Part shown: one piece after another, positions 1-7,015 of the stretch | Numbering within the stretch: the first letter of the stretch is position 1 | Layout: the number at the start of each line of letters is the position of its first letter | Program-made: the position numbers and the translations under genes | NCBI GenBank assembly: GCA_019312985.1 | Contig: JAFDCC010000004.1 | Coordinates: forward strand, 1 to 23,103 | Direction: 5' to 3' | Length of the DNA: 23,103 nucleotides | Source of the DNA: Deltaproteobacteria bacterium | GTDB taxonomy: Bacteria > Desulfobacterota > Desulfobulbia > Desulfobulbales > BM004 | The notes under the pieces: generated by a model | The model's database searches: none | Seen by the model: the letters and a program-made list of their open reading frames with translations, nothing else | What the model was told of the DNA's origin: nothing

Positions 1-58
1 ACAAAACGACCTCATCCGGCAGGATATCCTTAAAGCCTTTCAAAGCCCTGATACTCAA
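1..58 (-). CDS. hisS: Histidyl-tRNA synthetase, N-terminal fragment (runs off window)
   Basis: Only the first 19 codons are in the window. Read on the minus strand they give MSIRALKGFKDILPDEVVL, matching the class II HisRS N-terminus, whose G-[TF]-K-D-I-L-P segment leads into motif 1. The start must be TTG at 58-56: an in-frame TAA lies two codons upstream (64-62), and a GAGGAG Shine-Dalgarno sits at 70-65 with a 6-base spacer. HisRS charges tRNA-His in the cytoplasm. The paralogue HisZ shares this fold and cannot be fully excluded from 19 residues, but the KDILPDE stretch favours HisS. It is divergent from the gene at 332. Confidence 0.8.
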   Translation of the reverse strand, partial: MSIRALKGFKDILPDEVVL

Positions 59-64
59 AATTTA

Positions 65-70
65 CTCCTC
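65..70 (-). promoter_or_regulatory. Shine-Dalgarno that fixes the hisS TTG start
   Basis: Minus-strand GAGGAG, 6 bases before TTG at 58-56. The in-frame TAA at 64-62 rules out any longer start, so this site decides the unusual TTG initiation codon. Confidence 0.7.
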
Positions 71-171
71 ATTGCGGTAGAAATGTATTAATATGGGAAA
101 ATAAACGGACCACTTTACCCGCACCGTCGTTAAAAAGTCAAGCAATGTCGCCCCTCCCGCCATGCTTTGAC

Positions 172-200
172 TTGACAAAGGGAGTGAAGCGGGGCATAGT
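172..200 (+). promoter_or_regulatory. Candidate sigma70 promoter for the gene at 332
   Basis: TTGACA at 172-177 (perfect -35) and CATAGT at 195-200 (4 of 6 for -10) are 17 bases apart, placing transcription start near 207 and leaving a roughly 125-base leader. Seen by eye only. The rest of the 59-331 divergent intergenic region shows no gene; a weaker minus-strand TTGACT (141-136) could serve hisS. Confidence 0.45.
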
Positions 201-267
201 CGTGCATTATTGCCGCACGGCAGGCATTGTTTTTGTCTGAAGAATCGAGCTGTTAATACACAAAGGA

Positions 268-304
268 CAGCAGGAGCCCCCATACCTGGGGGTTTGCCCT
301 GCTG
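268..304 (+). other. Two-tier hairpin in the 5' leader of the FMN oxidoreductase gene
   Basis: CAGCAGG (268-274) pairs with CCTGCTG (298-304), and inside it CCCCC (277-281) pairs with GGGGG (288-292) around a 6-base loop. No T-run follows, so it is not a classic terminator. It lies between the candidate promoter and the ATG at 332, ending 27 bases before the start codon. It could affect translation or mRNA stability; no known riboswitch family is recognised. Confidence 0.5.
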
Positions 305-331
305 AAGAACATTGCAGAATCTCCTGATAGC

Positions 332-1306
332 ATGAAATTACCACCCCTCACCATTGGCCCCTTTACCGCCCCGATTCCCCTTATCCAGGGAGGGATGTCC
401 ATCAGGGTTTCCACTTCCGCCCTGGCAATACCCGTGGCCGACTGCGGCGGCATCGGCACCATCGGCGGCTCCTCCATCCCGCCCGACGAACTCAAGGCGG
501 ACATTGTCAAGGCCAAGAAGGCGACAAAGGGGATTGTGGCGGTGAACATCATGTTCGCCATGAAAAACTTCTACAACCTGGTGAAGGCCTCCATTGAAGG
601 CGGCGTCGACATGATTATCACCGGGGCCGGCTTTTCAAGGGATATCTTCAAGGTCGGCAGGGAATCGAACACCCCCATCGTCTCCATTGTCTCTTCGCCT
701 GCCTTTGCCAGGCTGGCGGAAAAACTCGGGGCCGCCGCCATTATTGTCGAGGCCAAGGAGGCGGGCGGCCACCTGGGAACCGATATTGCCCTGCGCGATC
801 TCTTTCCCAAAATCCGCACGGTGGTGAAAAAGGTCCCTCTGATCGCCGCGGGCGGCATCACCGACGGCTACGACATGGCGGAGATGATGGACAAGTTCGG
901 CGCCGACGGCGTCCAGGTTGCCTCTCGCTTTGTCCTGTCAAAGGAGTGCTCCGTATCCGACGCGTTCAAGCAGGCCTACCTCAATGCCAGGAAAGAGGAC
1001 GTCACCCTTATCCGTTCACCGGTCGGCCTGCCCGGCAGGGCGATCAGGACACCCTTCGTCGAACAGATGGAGGCGGGCGAGGAAATGAAAACCAAGGAGT
1101 GCAAATACAAGTGCTTGAAAAAATGCGACCACTTCTACTGCATCTCCGAAAGGCTGATTAAGGCAAAAGACGGCAATATTGAAGAGGGCCTGGTGTTTTC
1201 CGGCGAGAATGTCTACCGGATGAAGGAGATACTCAGCGTCAAAGATATCTTTGACATGTTTGTCAGCCAGGCCGAGTCTGTTTACCGGGAACCCGCTGCC
1301 TCCTGA
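332..1306 (+). CDS. Nitronate monooxygenase / FabK-like FMN-dependent oxidoreductase
   Basis: A 324-residue TIM-barrel flavoprotein of the 2-nitropropane dioxygenase/FabK family. Visible features are the N-terminal PLIQGGMS segment, the KEAGGHLG motif holding the family histidine (H147), AAGGIT and GADGVQVASRF, which form the FMN phosphate site near residues 180-205. In this family FMN carries electrons from NAD(P)H to enoyl-ACP, or from alkyl nitronates to oxygen; in an anaerobe a reductase role is more likely, but the substrate is not evident. The C-terminus carries a cysteine cluster, C257-x3-C261-x3-C265-x4-C270, which would suit an Fe-S cluster or zinc. The ATG start has no clear Shine-Dalgarno. 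pcnB follows after 21 bases, so co-transcription is likely. Fold assignment is secure, reaction uncertain. Confidence 0.85.
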   Translation: MKLPPLTIGPFTAPIPLIQGGMSIRVSTSALAIPVADCGGIGTIGGSSIPPDELKADIVKAKKATKGIVAVNIMFAMKNFYNLVKASIEGGVDMIITGAGFSRDIFKVGRESNTPIVSIVSSPAFARLAEKLGAAAIIVEAKEAGGHLGTDIALRDLFPKIRTVVKKVPLIAAGGITDGYDMAEMMDKFGADGVQVASRFVLSKECSVSDAFKQAYLNARKEDVTLIRSPVGLPGRAIRTPFVEQMEAGEEMKTKECKYKCLKKCDHFYCISERLIKAKDGNIEEGLVFSGENVYRMKEILSVKDIFDMFVSQAESVYREPAAS

Positions 1307-1327
1307 ACCGAAATACTCTGCATAAGA

Positions 1328-2686
1328 ATGCTCATCCCAACTGACCGGCCGCCTGCAGCCACCGTTGATGCCCAAGCTGCGGACCCCCGTATAATTCTCC
1401 CGCCGGACCACCCCATAACAAAGAAACGCATTGACCGGGAGGCCCTGAAGGTTCTCCACCGGTTGCGCGATGCCGGTCATGTCGCCTACCTTGTCGGCGG
1501 CGGTGTCCGGGATCTTTACCTCGGCAAAACACCGAAGGATTTTGACATCAGCACCGATGCACGCCCGGGGCAGCTTCGCAAGCTTTTCAGGAACAGCCGC
1601 CTCATCGGCAGGCGCTTCCGTCTGGTGCAGGTCTTTTTCCCGGGCAACAAGATTATCGAGGTTTCCACCTTCCGCTGCCGCAGCGAGTTCGATCTCAACG
1701 GCGGCGAAAGGGTCCTGGCAGCCAACAACACCTACGGTTCCCCTTCCGATGACGCCTTCCGCCGCGACTTGACCATCAACGGCCTCTTCTACGAGATAGA
1801 AAACAGCTCCATCATCGACTATACAGGCGGGGTCAGGGACATGGAGCGCGGCATTATCCGCTTTATCGGTGAACCGGGGAAACGGGTGCAGCGCGACCCG
1901 GCCAGGATGTTGCGGGTCATCCGTCATGGAGCGCGCAACAACTTCGCCATCGAACCCGCCACCTGGCAGGCCATCATCGACCACAGGGAAAAGCTGACAC
2001 TCTGCCCCATTTCCCGCATCCGCGATGAACTGCTGAAGGACCTGCACGGTTCGGTCTGCAGGGCCTGGATGCAGCTTGCCATTGATTCCGGCATTCTTTA
2101 CGTCCTTTTTCCCTTTTACCGACCGGTTCTTGAAGGAGAGGACGGCCCGGAAAAACTCCGTCTGCTTCTTGCCCTCCAGGCGGTAGTCGACAGGCTGCAT
2201 TCCGGCGGAGGGGTGCTGCCGGACCAGGTTCTCTTCGCCCTGCTCCTGCTGCCCTGGGCAATGACAGAGTACAAACTCCTGGAAAAAACCTATAAGGGGC
2301 CGGAATTCCACCGCTTCCTGAACACCCTCCGGAGCCGCCTCGATGAACTCCTTGGCCCCATGAGCATCAAGCGGTCCCACCGGGAAAACATCGCGCTGCA
2401 GCTTGTCACCCTGCCGCAGTTTATCCGTTTTTCCCGGGAGAACAAGTGGCCCAGGTGGCTGAAACGGAAAAGCTACTATCAGGAGTGCGACCTGTTTTTT
2501 CGCATTTTCACAGAGGCCACCACCGGCAAACAAATGCCGGCGCATATTACGGCGGCAATCATTTCACAGCCTCCCCCGAAGGCAAGGTACAAACCTGCGA
2601 GAAAACGCCGCGGCGGCAAGAGAAAGTCAGGCGGCCCGAGTTTTGCCGGGACACAGAAGGGGGGCATTTTCGGGCTGAAGAAGTAG
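1328..2686 (+). CDS. pcnB: Poly(A) polymerase I / polynucleotide adenylyltransferase
   Basis: A 452-residue class II nucleotidyltransferase of the PcnB family, which adds 3' poly(A) tails to RNA and so speeds decay by the degradosome. The head domain has the nucleotide-binding LVGGGVRDLYLG (about 55-66) followed by the metal-binding DFD pair (D71, D73). The neck has RDPARMLRVIRHGARN. The C-terminus (about 425-445) is rich in Arg, Lys and Gly, as in PcnB, and would bind RNA. CCA-adding enzymes share the head, but the length, basic tail and the pattern of the neck favour poly(A) polymerase. The start has only a weak ribosome site (TAAG). bioF begins 29 bases after the stop with a strong Shine-Dalgarno. 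Confidence 0.88.
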   Translation: MLIPTDRPPAATVDAQAADPRIILPPDHPITKKRIDREALKVLHRLRDAGHVAYLVGGGVRDLYLGKTPKDFDISTDARPGQLRKLFRNSRLIGRRFRLVQVFFPGNKIIEVSTFRCRSEFDLNGGERVLAANNTYGSPSDDAFRRDLTINGLFYEIENSSIIDYTGGVRDMERGIIRFIGEPGKRVQRDPARMLRVIRHGARNNFAIEPATWQAIIDHREKLTLCPISRIRDELLKDLHGSVCRAWMQLAIDSGILYVLFPFYRPVLEGEDGPEKLRLLLALQAVVDRLHSGGGVLPDQVLFALLLLPWAMTEYKLLEKTYKGPEFHRFLNTLRSRLDELLGPMSIKRSHRENIALQLVTLPQFIRFSRENKWPRWLKRKSYYQECDLFFRIFTEATTGKQMPAHITAAIISQPPPKARYKPARKRRGGKRKSGGPSFAGTQKGGIFGLKK

Positions 2687-2715
2687 CCCGGGGCATGCAA
2701 CCGGGAGGGGGTTTA

Positions 2716-3888
2716 ATGGAACGGATACGGAAGTTTCTCCTGGAGCGCCGGCAGACCGGCACTCTCCGCACCCTGGCACCCCTGGTCCGCCTCGGGCACG
2801 GCTGGGTCAGACCCCTGGATTCCGGGGAAAAATTGCTCGACTTTTCGTCCAACGACTACCTCGGCCTGGCGGAACATCCCGAGGTCATCGGCGCCGCCAG
2901 AAAGTACCTGGAAATGTTCGGGGCCGGGGCCGGGGCTGCCCGTCTCATGAGCGGCGACCTGGAAATCAACCACCTCCTGGAGCAGGAAATTGCCCGGTTC
3001 AAGTCGACGGAGGCGGCCCTGCTTTTCGGCAGCGGCTACCTGGCCAATACCGGCATTATCCCGGCCCTGGCCGGCCGGGGCGATCTCATCGTCACCGACC
3101 GGCTGAACCACGCAAGCATCTACGATGGCTGCCTACTTTCCGGCGCAAGGACCATAAGGTTTCGCCACAACGACCTGAACCATCTCGAGCAGATCCTGCA
3201 GGAAAAAAGAAGCCAGTACAACAGCTGCCTTCTCGTTGTCGAGTCCATCTACTCCATGGATGGCGACCGCTGCCCTCTCGTGGAACTGGTGAAGCTGAAA
3301 AAACGGTTCGGCTTCTTTCTCATGGTTGACGAGGCTCACGCCACCGGCATTTACGGCGAGAACGGCGCCGGCATCATCGAGGAGGACGGGGTCAGCGACG
3401 GGGTCGACATCGCCATGGGCACATTCGGCAAGGCCCTGGGAAGCTATGGCGCCTATGCGGCGGCCTCGCGGGAGATGGTTGATTACCTTGTCAACAGGGC
3501 CCGCACCTTCATTTACTCCACGGCGCTGCCGCCGGCCGTTATCGGAGCCTCCCTCGCCTCCCTCTACCTCGTCGGGTCAGAAGTGCAGCATCGCCTCGAC
3601 CTGCTGGCAAAGGTGGCCTTTTTCAAAAAACAGCTGCGTAAAAACGGCCTGAAAGACGATTTCGGCCCCTCCCAGATTATTCCCGTCATGATAGGCGACA
3701 GCGCCAAGGCCCTTGCTGCGGCTGCAGAGCTCCGCCGCCGCGGAATCTATCTCAAGGCAGTCCGGCCGCCGACTGTGCCGGAAGGCACCGCCCGCCTCCG
3801 CTTCTCCATAACGAACCACCACCGGGAGGAGGATTTGAAACGGTGCGCCGCAATCCTGGCAGAAGAACTGCGCCGCCATAAGCTGTAA
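2716..3888 (+). CDS. bioF: 8-amino-7-oxononanoate synthase
   Basis: A 390-residue PLP enzyme of the alpha-oxoamine synthase family. BioF condenses pimeloyl-ACP (or CoA) with L-alanine to give 8-amino-7-oxononanoate, the first step in building the biotin ring. Visible hallmarks are DFSSNDYLGLAEH near residue 40, LLFGSGYLANTG, VDEAHATGIYG (D205, H208) and the PLP lysine K239 in TFGKALGSYGAY. The start is ATG at 2716 because GGGAGGGGG lies just upstream and the protein then matches BioF from its first residues (MERIRKFL). The frame is open for another 90 codons upstream, but that overlaps pcnB and has no family match. The next gene is also a biotin gene (BioH-BioC fusion). KBL and serine palmitoyltransferase are relatives; context decides for BioF. 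Confidence 0.93.
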   Translation: MERIRKFLLERRQTGTLRTLAPLVRLGHGWVRPLDSGEKLLDFSSNDYLGLAEHPEVIGAARKYLEMFGAGAGAARLMSGDLEINHLLEQEIARFKSTEAALLFGSGYLANTGIIPALAGRGDLIVTDRLNHASIYDGCLLSGARTIRFRHNDLNHLEQILQEKRSQYNSCLLVVESIYSMDGDRCPLVELVKLKKRFGFFLMVDEAHATGIYGENGAGIIEEDGVSDGVDIAMGTFGKALGSYGAYAAASREMVDYLVNRARTFIYSTALPPAVIGASLASLYLVGSEVQHRLDLLAKVAFFKKQLRKNGLKDDFGPSQIIPVMIGDSAKALAAAAELRRRGIYLKAVRPPTVPEGTARLRFSITNHHREEDLKRCAAILAEELRRHKL

Positions 3889-3945
3889 CAGTTTTCTCCT
3901 GCCGGCTATTGCCTGTTTGCGCCATATCCGCTATAGAGTGCCCCC

Positions 3946-5439
3946 ATGTCCCATATATTTCACAATAGCGCAATGCTGCATACCGCAGAAAGACCGACTC
4001 TCTTTCTGCCGGGCTGGGGTTTTGACGGCCGGGTGCTGAGCCTGCTGAAGCCCGCGCCGGACTGGATCTTTCCGGAAACCCCGCTGGACCCGGCAATCAT
4101 CGAGGATGATCTGCTGCAGTTGCTTGCGGGGGAAAACGCCGGAAAAGTACGGCTGGTCGGCTGGTCCATGGGTGCCATGCTGGGCCTTGATTTCACCGCG
4201 AGGCACCCGGAACCGTTCTCCTCGCTGCTCCTCGTTTCCCTCCGCCGTTGCTGGCCCCGGAAAGAGATACAGGCGATAAGGGAAGAATTCAGCCGCGCCC
4301 CGGAGGCCTTCATGAAAACCTTTTACCGGAAGTGTTTTCTGGGCAGCAGAGAGACCTACCGAAACTTCTGCGCCAGCCTCCAGCCTCTCTATCTTGGAGA
4401 CCTGGAGAAAAACAGCGGCCGGCTTGCGCGCGGTCTTGCCTTTCTCGAAACATTTCAGCCCCCGGCAACTCCTCCCGCCATCCCGACAAGGCTGGTCCAC
4501 GGCCGGCAGGACATCATCGCCCCGGTGCAAGAGATGGCAGTCCTGCCGGGCGCTGCCCGGAAGGTCATTGACACGGCGGGCCATTTTCTCTTTTCCCACC
4601 CGGATTCCTTTTATCAGCAGGAAACAAAAAAGAAGGCGATCCAGGCCAGGTTTTCCAGGGCGGCGGCATCATACGATTCCTATGCCGTGATCCAGAAAGA
4701 AGTGGCCCAGAAGCTGGCACTGCAGATCAAGCCGGAGAGAGGAATTCGGCAGGTCAGAACCATCCTGGAGATTGGCTGCGGCACAGGGAATTTTACCGAA
4801 CTGCTGGCAACCCGTTTTCCCGCAGCACGGATAACGGCCATCGACTTTTCTCCGGAAATGGTCGAAAGGGCCAGGGCCAAGCTGGAGAACCCGAATATCG
4901 TGTTTCTCTGCGTCGAGGGGGAAAAATTCCTGCAGGATGCGCCGGGAGAATCCTTTGACCTGGTAACGTCCAACGGCTCCCTGCAGTGGTTTGCCGATCT
5001 GGACAGGGCCCTGGGCAACATTGCCCGCGTCCTTGTCCCCGGCGGGACAATAGCCTGCTCCATCTTCGGGCCGGAGAGTTTGCAGGAACTGGGACAGGGG
5101 CTGGCTGCCCTGCATGCCACGGCAGATTCCCTTGCGGCCAGGTCCTTTCTGCCGCGCAAGAGGCTGGCGAAAGCACTTCAGGCCCATTTTTCCGGCGCTA
5201 TTCTGACGGAAGAGCGCCTGGAGAGAAAATATCAGTCAGTGCGCGACCTCCTCCGCCATATCCAGAAAACCGGAACGGCAGGGTGGCCGCAGGCGGTGCC
5301 GCAGCGCCTGACCCCTGCCAGGGTGTCACGGCTTGACCGGTGGTTTACCGCGACATACGGCTCCTGCCGGGTGACCTACCATGTTTTTTTCCTGCAGGGC
5401 GAAAAAGGCGGCGAGCTCACGGAGAGGGATTGCGAATGA
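3946..5439 (+). CDS. bioC: BioH-like pimeloyl-ACP methyl ester esterase fused to BioC malonyl-ACP O-methyltransferase
   Basis: A 497-residue two-domain protein. Residues 1 to about 222 form an alpha/beta hydrolase: FLPGWGFDGRV, nucleophile S74 in GWSMG, Asp189 in HGRQD and His213 in DTAGHF make a full triad. From about residue 226 a complete BioC begins with its own N-terminus (AIQARFSRAAASYDSYA), followed by the SAM-binding LEIGCGTGNF (274-283), the DFSPEM segment and LTSNGSLQWF-like VTSNGSLQWFADL. BioC methylates malonyl-ACP to open a disguised fatty-acid elongation; BioH removes the methyl group from pimeloyl-ACP methyl ester to end it. One chain thus holds the entry and exit steps, next to BioF which takes the product. 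There is no stop or frame change at the junction. ATG at 3946 has a poor ribosome site; M10 is an alternative start. Confidence 0.88.
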   Translation: MSHIFHNSAMLHTAERPTLFLPGWGFDGRVLSLLKPAPDWIFPETPLDPAIIEDDLLQLLAGENAGKVRLVGWSMGAMLGLDFTARHPEPFSSLLLVSLRRCWPRKEIQAIREEFSRAPEAFMKTFYRKCFLGSRETYRNFCASLQPLYLGDLEKNSGRLARGLAFLETFQPPATPPAIPTRLVHGRQDIIAPVQEMAVLPGAARKVIDTAGHFLFSHPDSFYQQETKKKAIQARFSRAAASYDSYAVIQKEVAQKLALQIKPERGIRQVRTILEIGCGTGNFTELLATRFPAARITAIDFSPEMVERARAKLENPNIVFLCVEGEKFLQDAPGESFDLVTSNGSLQWFADLDRALGNIARVLVPGGTIACSIFGPESLQELGQGLAALHATADSLAARSFLPRKRLAKALQAHFSGAILTEERLERKYQSVRDLLRHIQKTGTAGWPQAVPQRLTPARVSRLDRWFTATYGSCRVTYHVFFLQGEKGGELTERDCE

Positions 5440-5527
5440 CAAGACTTATAAGCACTTCCGACTTCAGACAGTTGCCGGTCTTTTCCCTTGAAACCTTTTA
5501 TGCCATACCCGGGCGGCTGCCAAAAGC

Positions 5528-6013
5528 CTACTTCTGTTCCCGGCGCCACACCTCTTCCTGCTCCAGGAGTTCCCCCAGGATAAAGGCGGCTTCCCCGACG
5601 AGTTCAACACAGATTTTACGTCTGCTTTCCGGGTTGTTGTAGTACTCCTTGACCGCAGCCCGATCTTTCCAGTCCACCCCGGCAATGTCCCGGCAATTCA
5701 TGCTGCCGTAGGGACTGCTCAGTTCCTCGAATTTCTTCAGAAACTTGTTGCCGGCGCCCCAGATGCGGGGGTTTTCCTTTTCCGCCAGACTACCCCGGCT
5801 GTAGATGCTTGAAATCATCGCGATTCCTCCCAGCAGTATGCCGCAAACGCCCCCCGAACTGGCAATACCGCCGCCGAAAGCGCCGACCGCCTTGATAACT
5901 GCCTCGTCAACCAAGCCTGTTTTTTCCTGGCACACGGCAAGGACGGCCTGGCTTCAGTGAAATTTTCTGATAAAAAGATCCTCTGCCTTCCGGCGCATTT
6001 CATCTGGCGTCAT
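5528..6013 (-). CDS. C-GCAxxG-C-C family selenoprotein (in-frame UGA at codon 20 read as Sec)
   Basis: The open part (GTG at 5935 to 5528) is only the C-terminal 135 residues. Reading upstream in the same frame passes one TGA (5956-5954) and reaches ATG at 6013, with AGGAG 8 bases before it (6026-6022), giving 161 residues. The segment before and after the TGA, RKFH-U-SQAVLAVCQE, lines up with the C-A-Q-A-V-L segment at the start of this redox family, so the TGA sits exactly where the first conserved cysteine belongs. Other family cysteines are present: C28, C57 in GGVCG, C107 in NCRDIAG and C135. A SECIS-like hairpin follows the TGA. Family members are small presumed redox proteins of anaerobes with no settled function; selenoprotein forms are known. 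Most ORF callers would cut off the first 26 residues. Confidence 0.85.
5909..5956 (-). promoter_or_regulatory. UGA codon plus bacterial SECIS-like hairpin
   Basis: Read on the minus strand, TGA at 5956-5954 is followed at once by a 9-pair stem (5953-5945 with 5917-5909, including two G-U pairs). Inside it are UCCU/AGGA (5943-5940 with 5928-5925), a U-C mismatch, two G-C pairs and the apical loop CGUGU (5936-5932). The loop starts 18 bases after the UGA and has G as its second base. This fits the known bacterial SECIS pattern: apical loop 16-37 bases from the UGA, with a G in the first two loop positions. SelB would bind the loop. Pairing was worked out by hand. Confidence 0.7.
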
Positions 6014-6181
6014 CTGTCTTTCTCCTGAAAATATGGATATTGGTGTGGTAAGCCCTCAGTTCCGTCCGGCATACACTGGCCTGTGAACAGTGAGGCTGCC
6101 TTTGAAAAAAGAAAGAGGGCGAGAGGGTACCTGGATGCGCTGCAGCCTGAAATCGACCTCCCCCGCTTTTCTGTTCTTGCT

Positions 6182-6210
6182 ATTCTATGCAGCACTGTGC
6201 ATCAAATCAA
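6182..6210 (-). promoter_or_regulatory. Candidate promoter for the selenoprotein gene
   Basis: Minus-strand TTGATT (6210-6205), 17-base spacer, TAGAAT (6187-6182, 5 of 6 for -10). Transcription would start near 6175, leaving a leader of about 160 bases before the ATG at 6013. It lies in the 213-base gap between yrfG and the selenoprotein gene, in which no other gene is seen. Confidence 0.4.
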
Positions 6211-6226
6211 TTGGTCCGGTGATTTT

Positions 6227-6919
6227 TCAGACGATCAACTCGTTGAAGTAGACGATGGAGGCAAACTGTTTCGAGTAAAGCACCCCGGCCCGACTGCTCG
6301 GCCTGCTGACAAAGATAAGGACTCCCATGCCGTAGGTTGCGGCTGCCTGGAGGACATTCTCGTTGTCGTCGGCCAGGAGGGTCCGCTTTCTGTCAAAGCC
6401 TAGCAGTTCCTCAAGTCTGTCCCAAAAAAGGGGATCCTCCTTCGGCAGGCCGATATCACCGGAACAGACAATCCGGTCAAAATAGGAGCCGATATCGGTT
6501 CGGCGCATCTTGATGTCGAGGGTTTTGCTGTGGGCGTTCGTCACCAGGTGCACCTCCTTGCCGATGCCTCTGCAGAACTGCAGAAAGTCTATCACGTATG
6601 GGTGCACCTGGATAAGGTGATCGACCTTGAGCTTCAGGGCAGGGATATCCAGGCCAAGCTTCTCCGACCAGTAGTCCAGGTCTGTCCACTCCAGGGTGCC
6701 CTCCATGCTCTGGTAGCGGGCCAGCAGCTCCTTGCGGGCTTGCAGCGGCGTTAAACCGTTTTTTGCCGCAAAAACCCCGGGGACATAATGCTCCCAGAAG
6801 TAGTCGTCAAAATGCTTGTCCAGCAGGGTGCCGTCCATGTCCAGCAGGACGGTGTCCACCCTGTCCCACCGGGGTTCCCAGTAAATGGGCCGGGAGTGCT
6901 CTTCTGTTTTATTTTTCAT
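6227..6919 (-). CDS. yrfG: HAD-family GMP/IMP nucleotidase (YrfG-like)
   Basis: A 230-residue haloacid dehalogenase-like phosphatase. Motif I is LLDMDGTLLD with nucleophile D27 and acid/base D29, motif II is LVTNAHS, the motif III lysine lies in GLPKED, and motif IV is LADDNENVL. The cap region has DDYFWEHYVPGVFAAKNG and DYWSEKLGLDI, which I recognise as closely matching E. coli YrfG (DNYFWQ, AKNGVTP, DYWSEQLGLDI). YrfG dephosphorylates GMP and IMP in the cytoplasm. It is the last gene of the rnc > radical SAM > ABC-F run, 96 bases after the ABC-F stop, so it may have its own promoter. No strong Shine-Dalgarno precedes the ATG. The phosphatase family is secure; the nucleotide substrate rests on similarity. 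Confidence 0.85.
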   Translation of the reverse strand: MKNKTEEHSRPIYWEPRWDRVDTVLLDMDGTLLDKHFDDYFWEHYVPGVFAAKNGLTPLQARKELLARYQSMEGTLEWTDLDYWSEKLGLDIPALKLKVDHLIQVHPYVIDFLQFCRGIGKEVHLVTNAHSKTLDIKMRRTDIGSYFDRIVCSGDIGLPKEDPLFWDRLEELLGFDRKRTLLADDNENVLQAAATYGMGVLIFVSRPSSRAGVLYSKQFASIVYFNELIV

Positions 6920-7015
6920 GGCATATCAATAGAGGGCACATTTCATAAAGGCAAAAAAGTCTCAAGTAGGCTCTGCCTGGCAAACAGGTCTTTACGGGAT
7001 TAACACACGGGCCTG

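Noticed and set aside
1016..2545. 509-codon open frame on the minus strand opposite pcnB
   Set aside because: It is antisense to a clear PcnB, has no recognisable family, and such frames are common opposite G+C-rich genes.
2446..2715. Possible 90-residue N-terminal extension of BioF
   Set aside because: It overlaps the pcnB 3' end, matches no BioF sequence, and a strong Shine-Dalgarno precedes the ATG at 2716.
5528..5935. Stand-alone 135-residue protein starting at GTG 5935
   Set aside because: No ribosome site, and the family N-terminus is recovered by reading through the TGA to ATG 6013.
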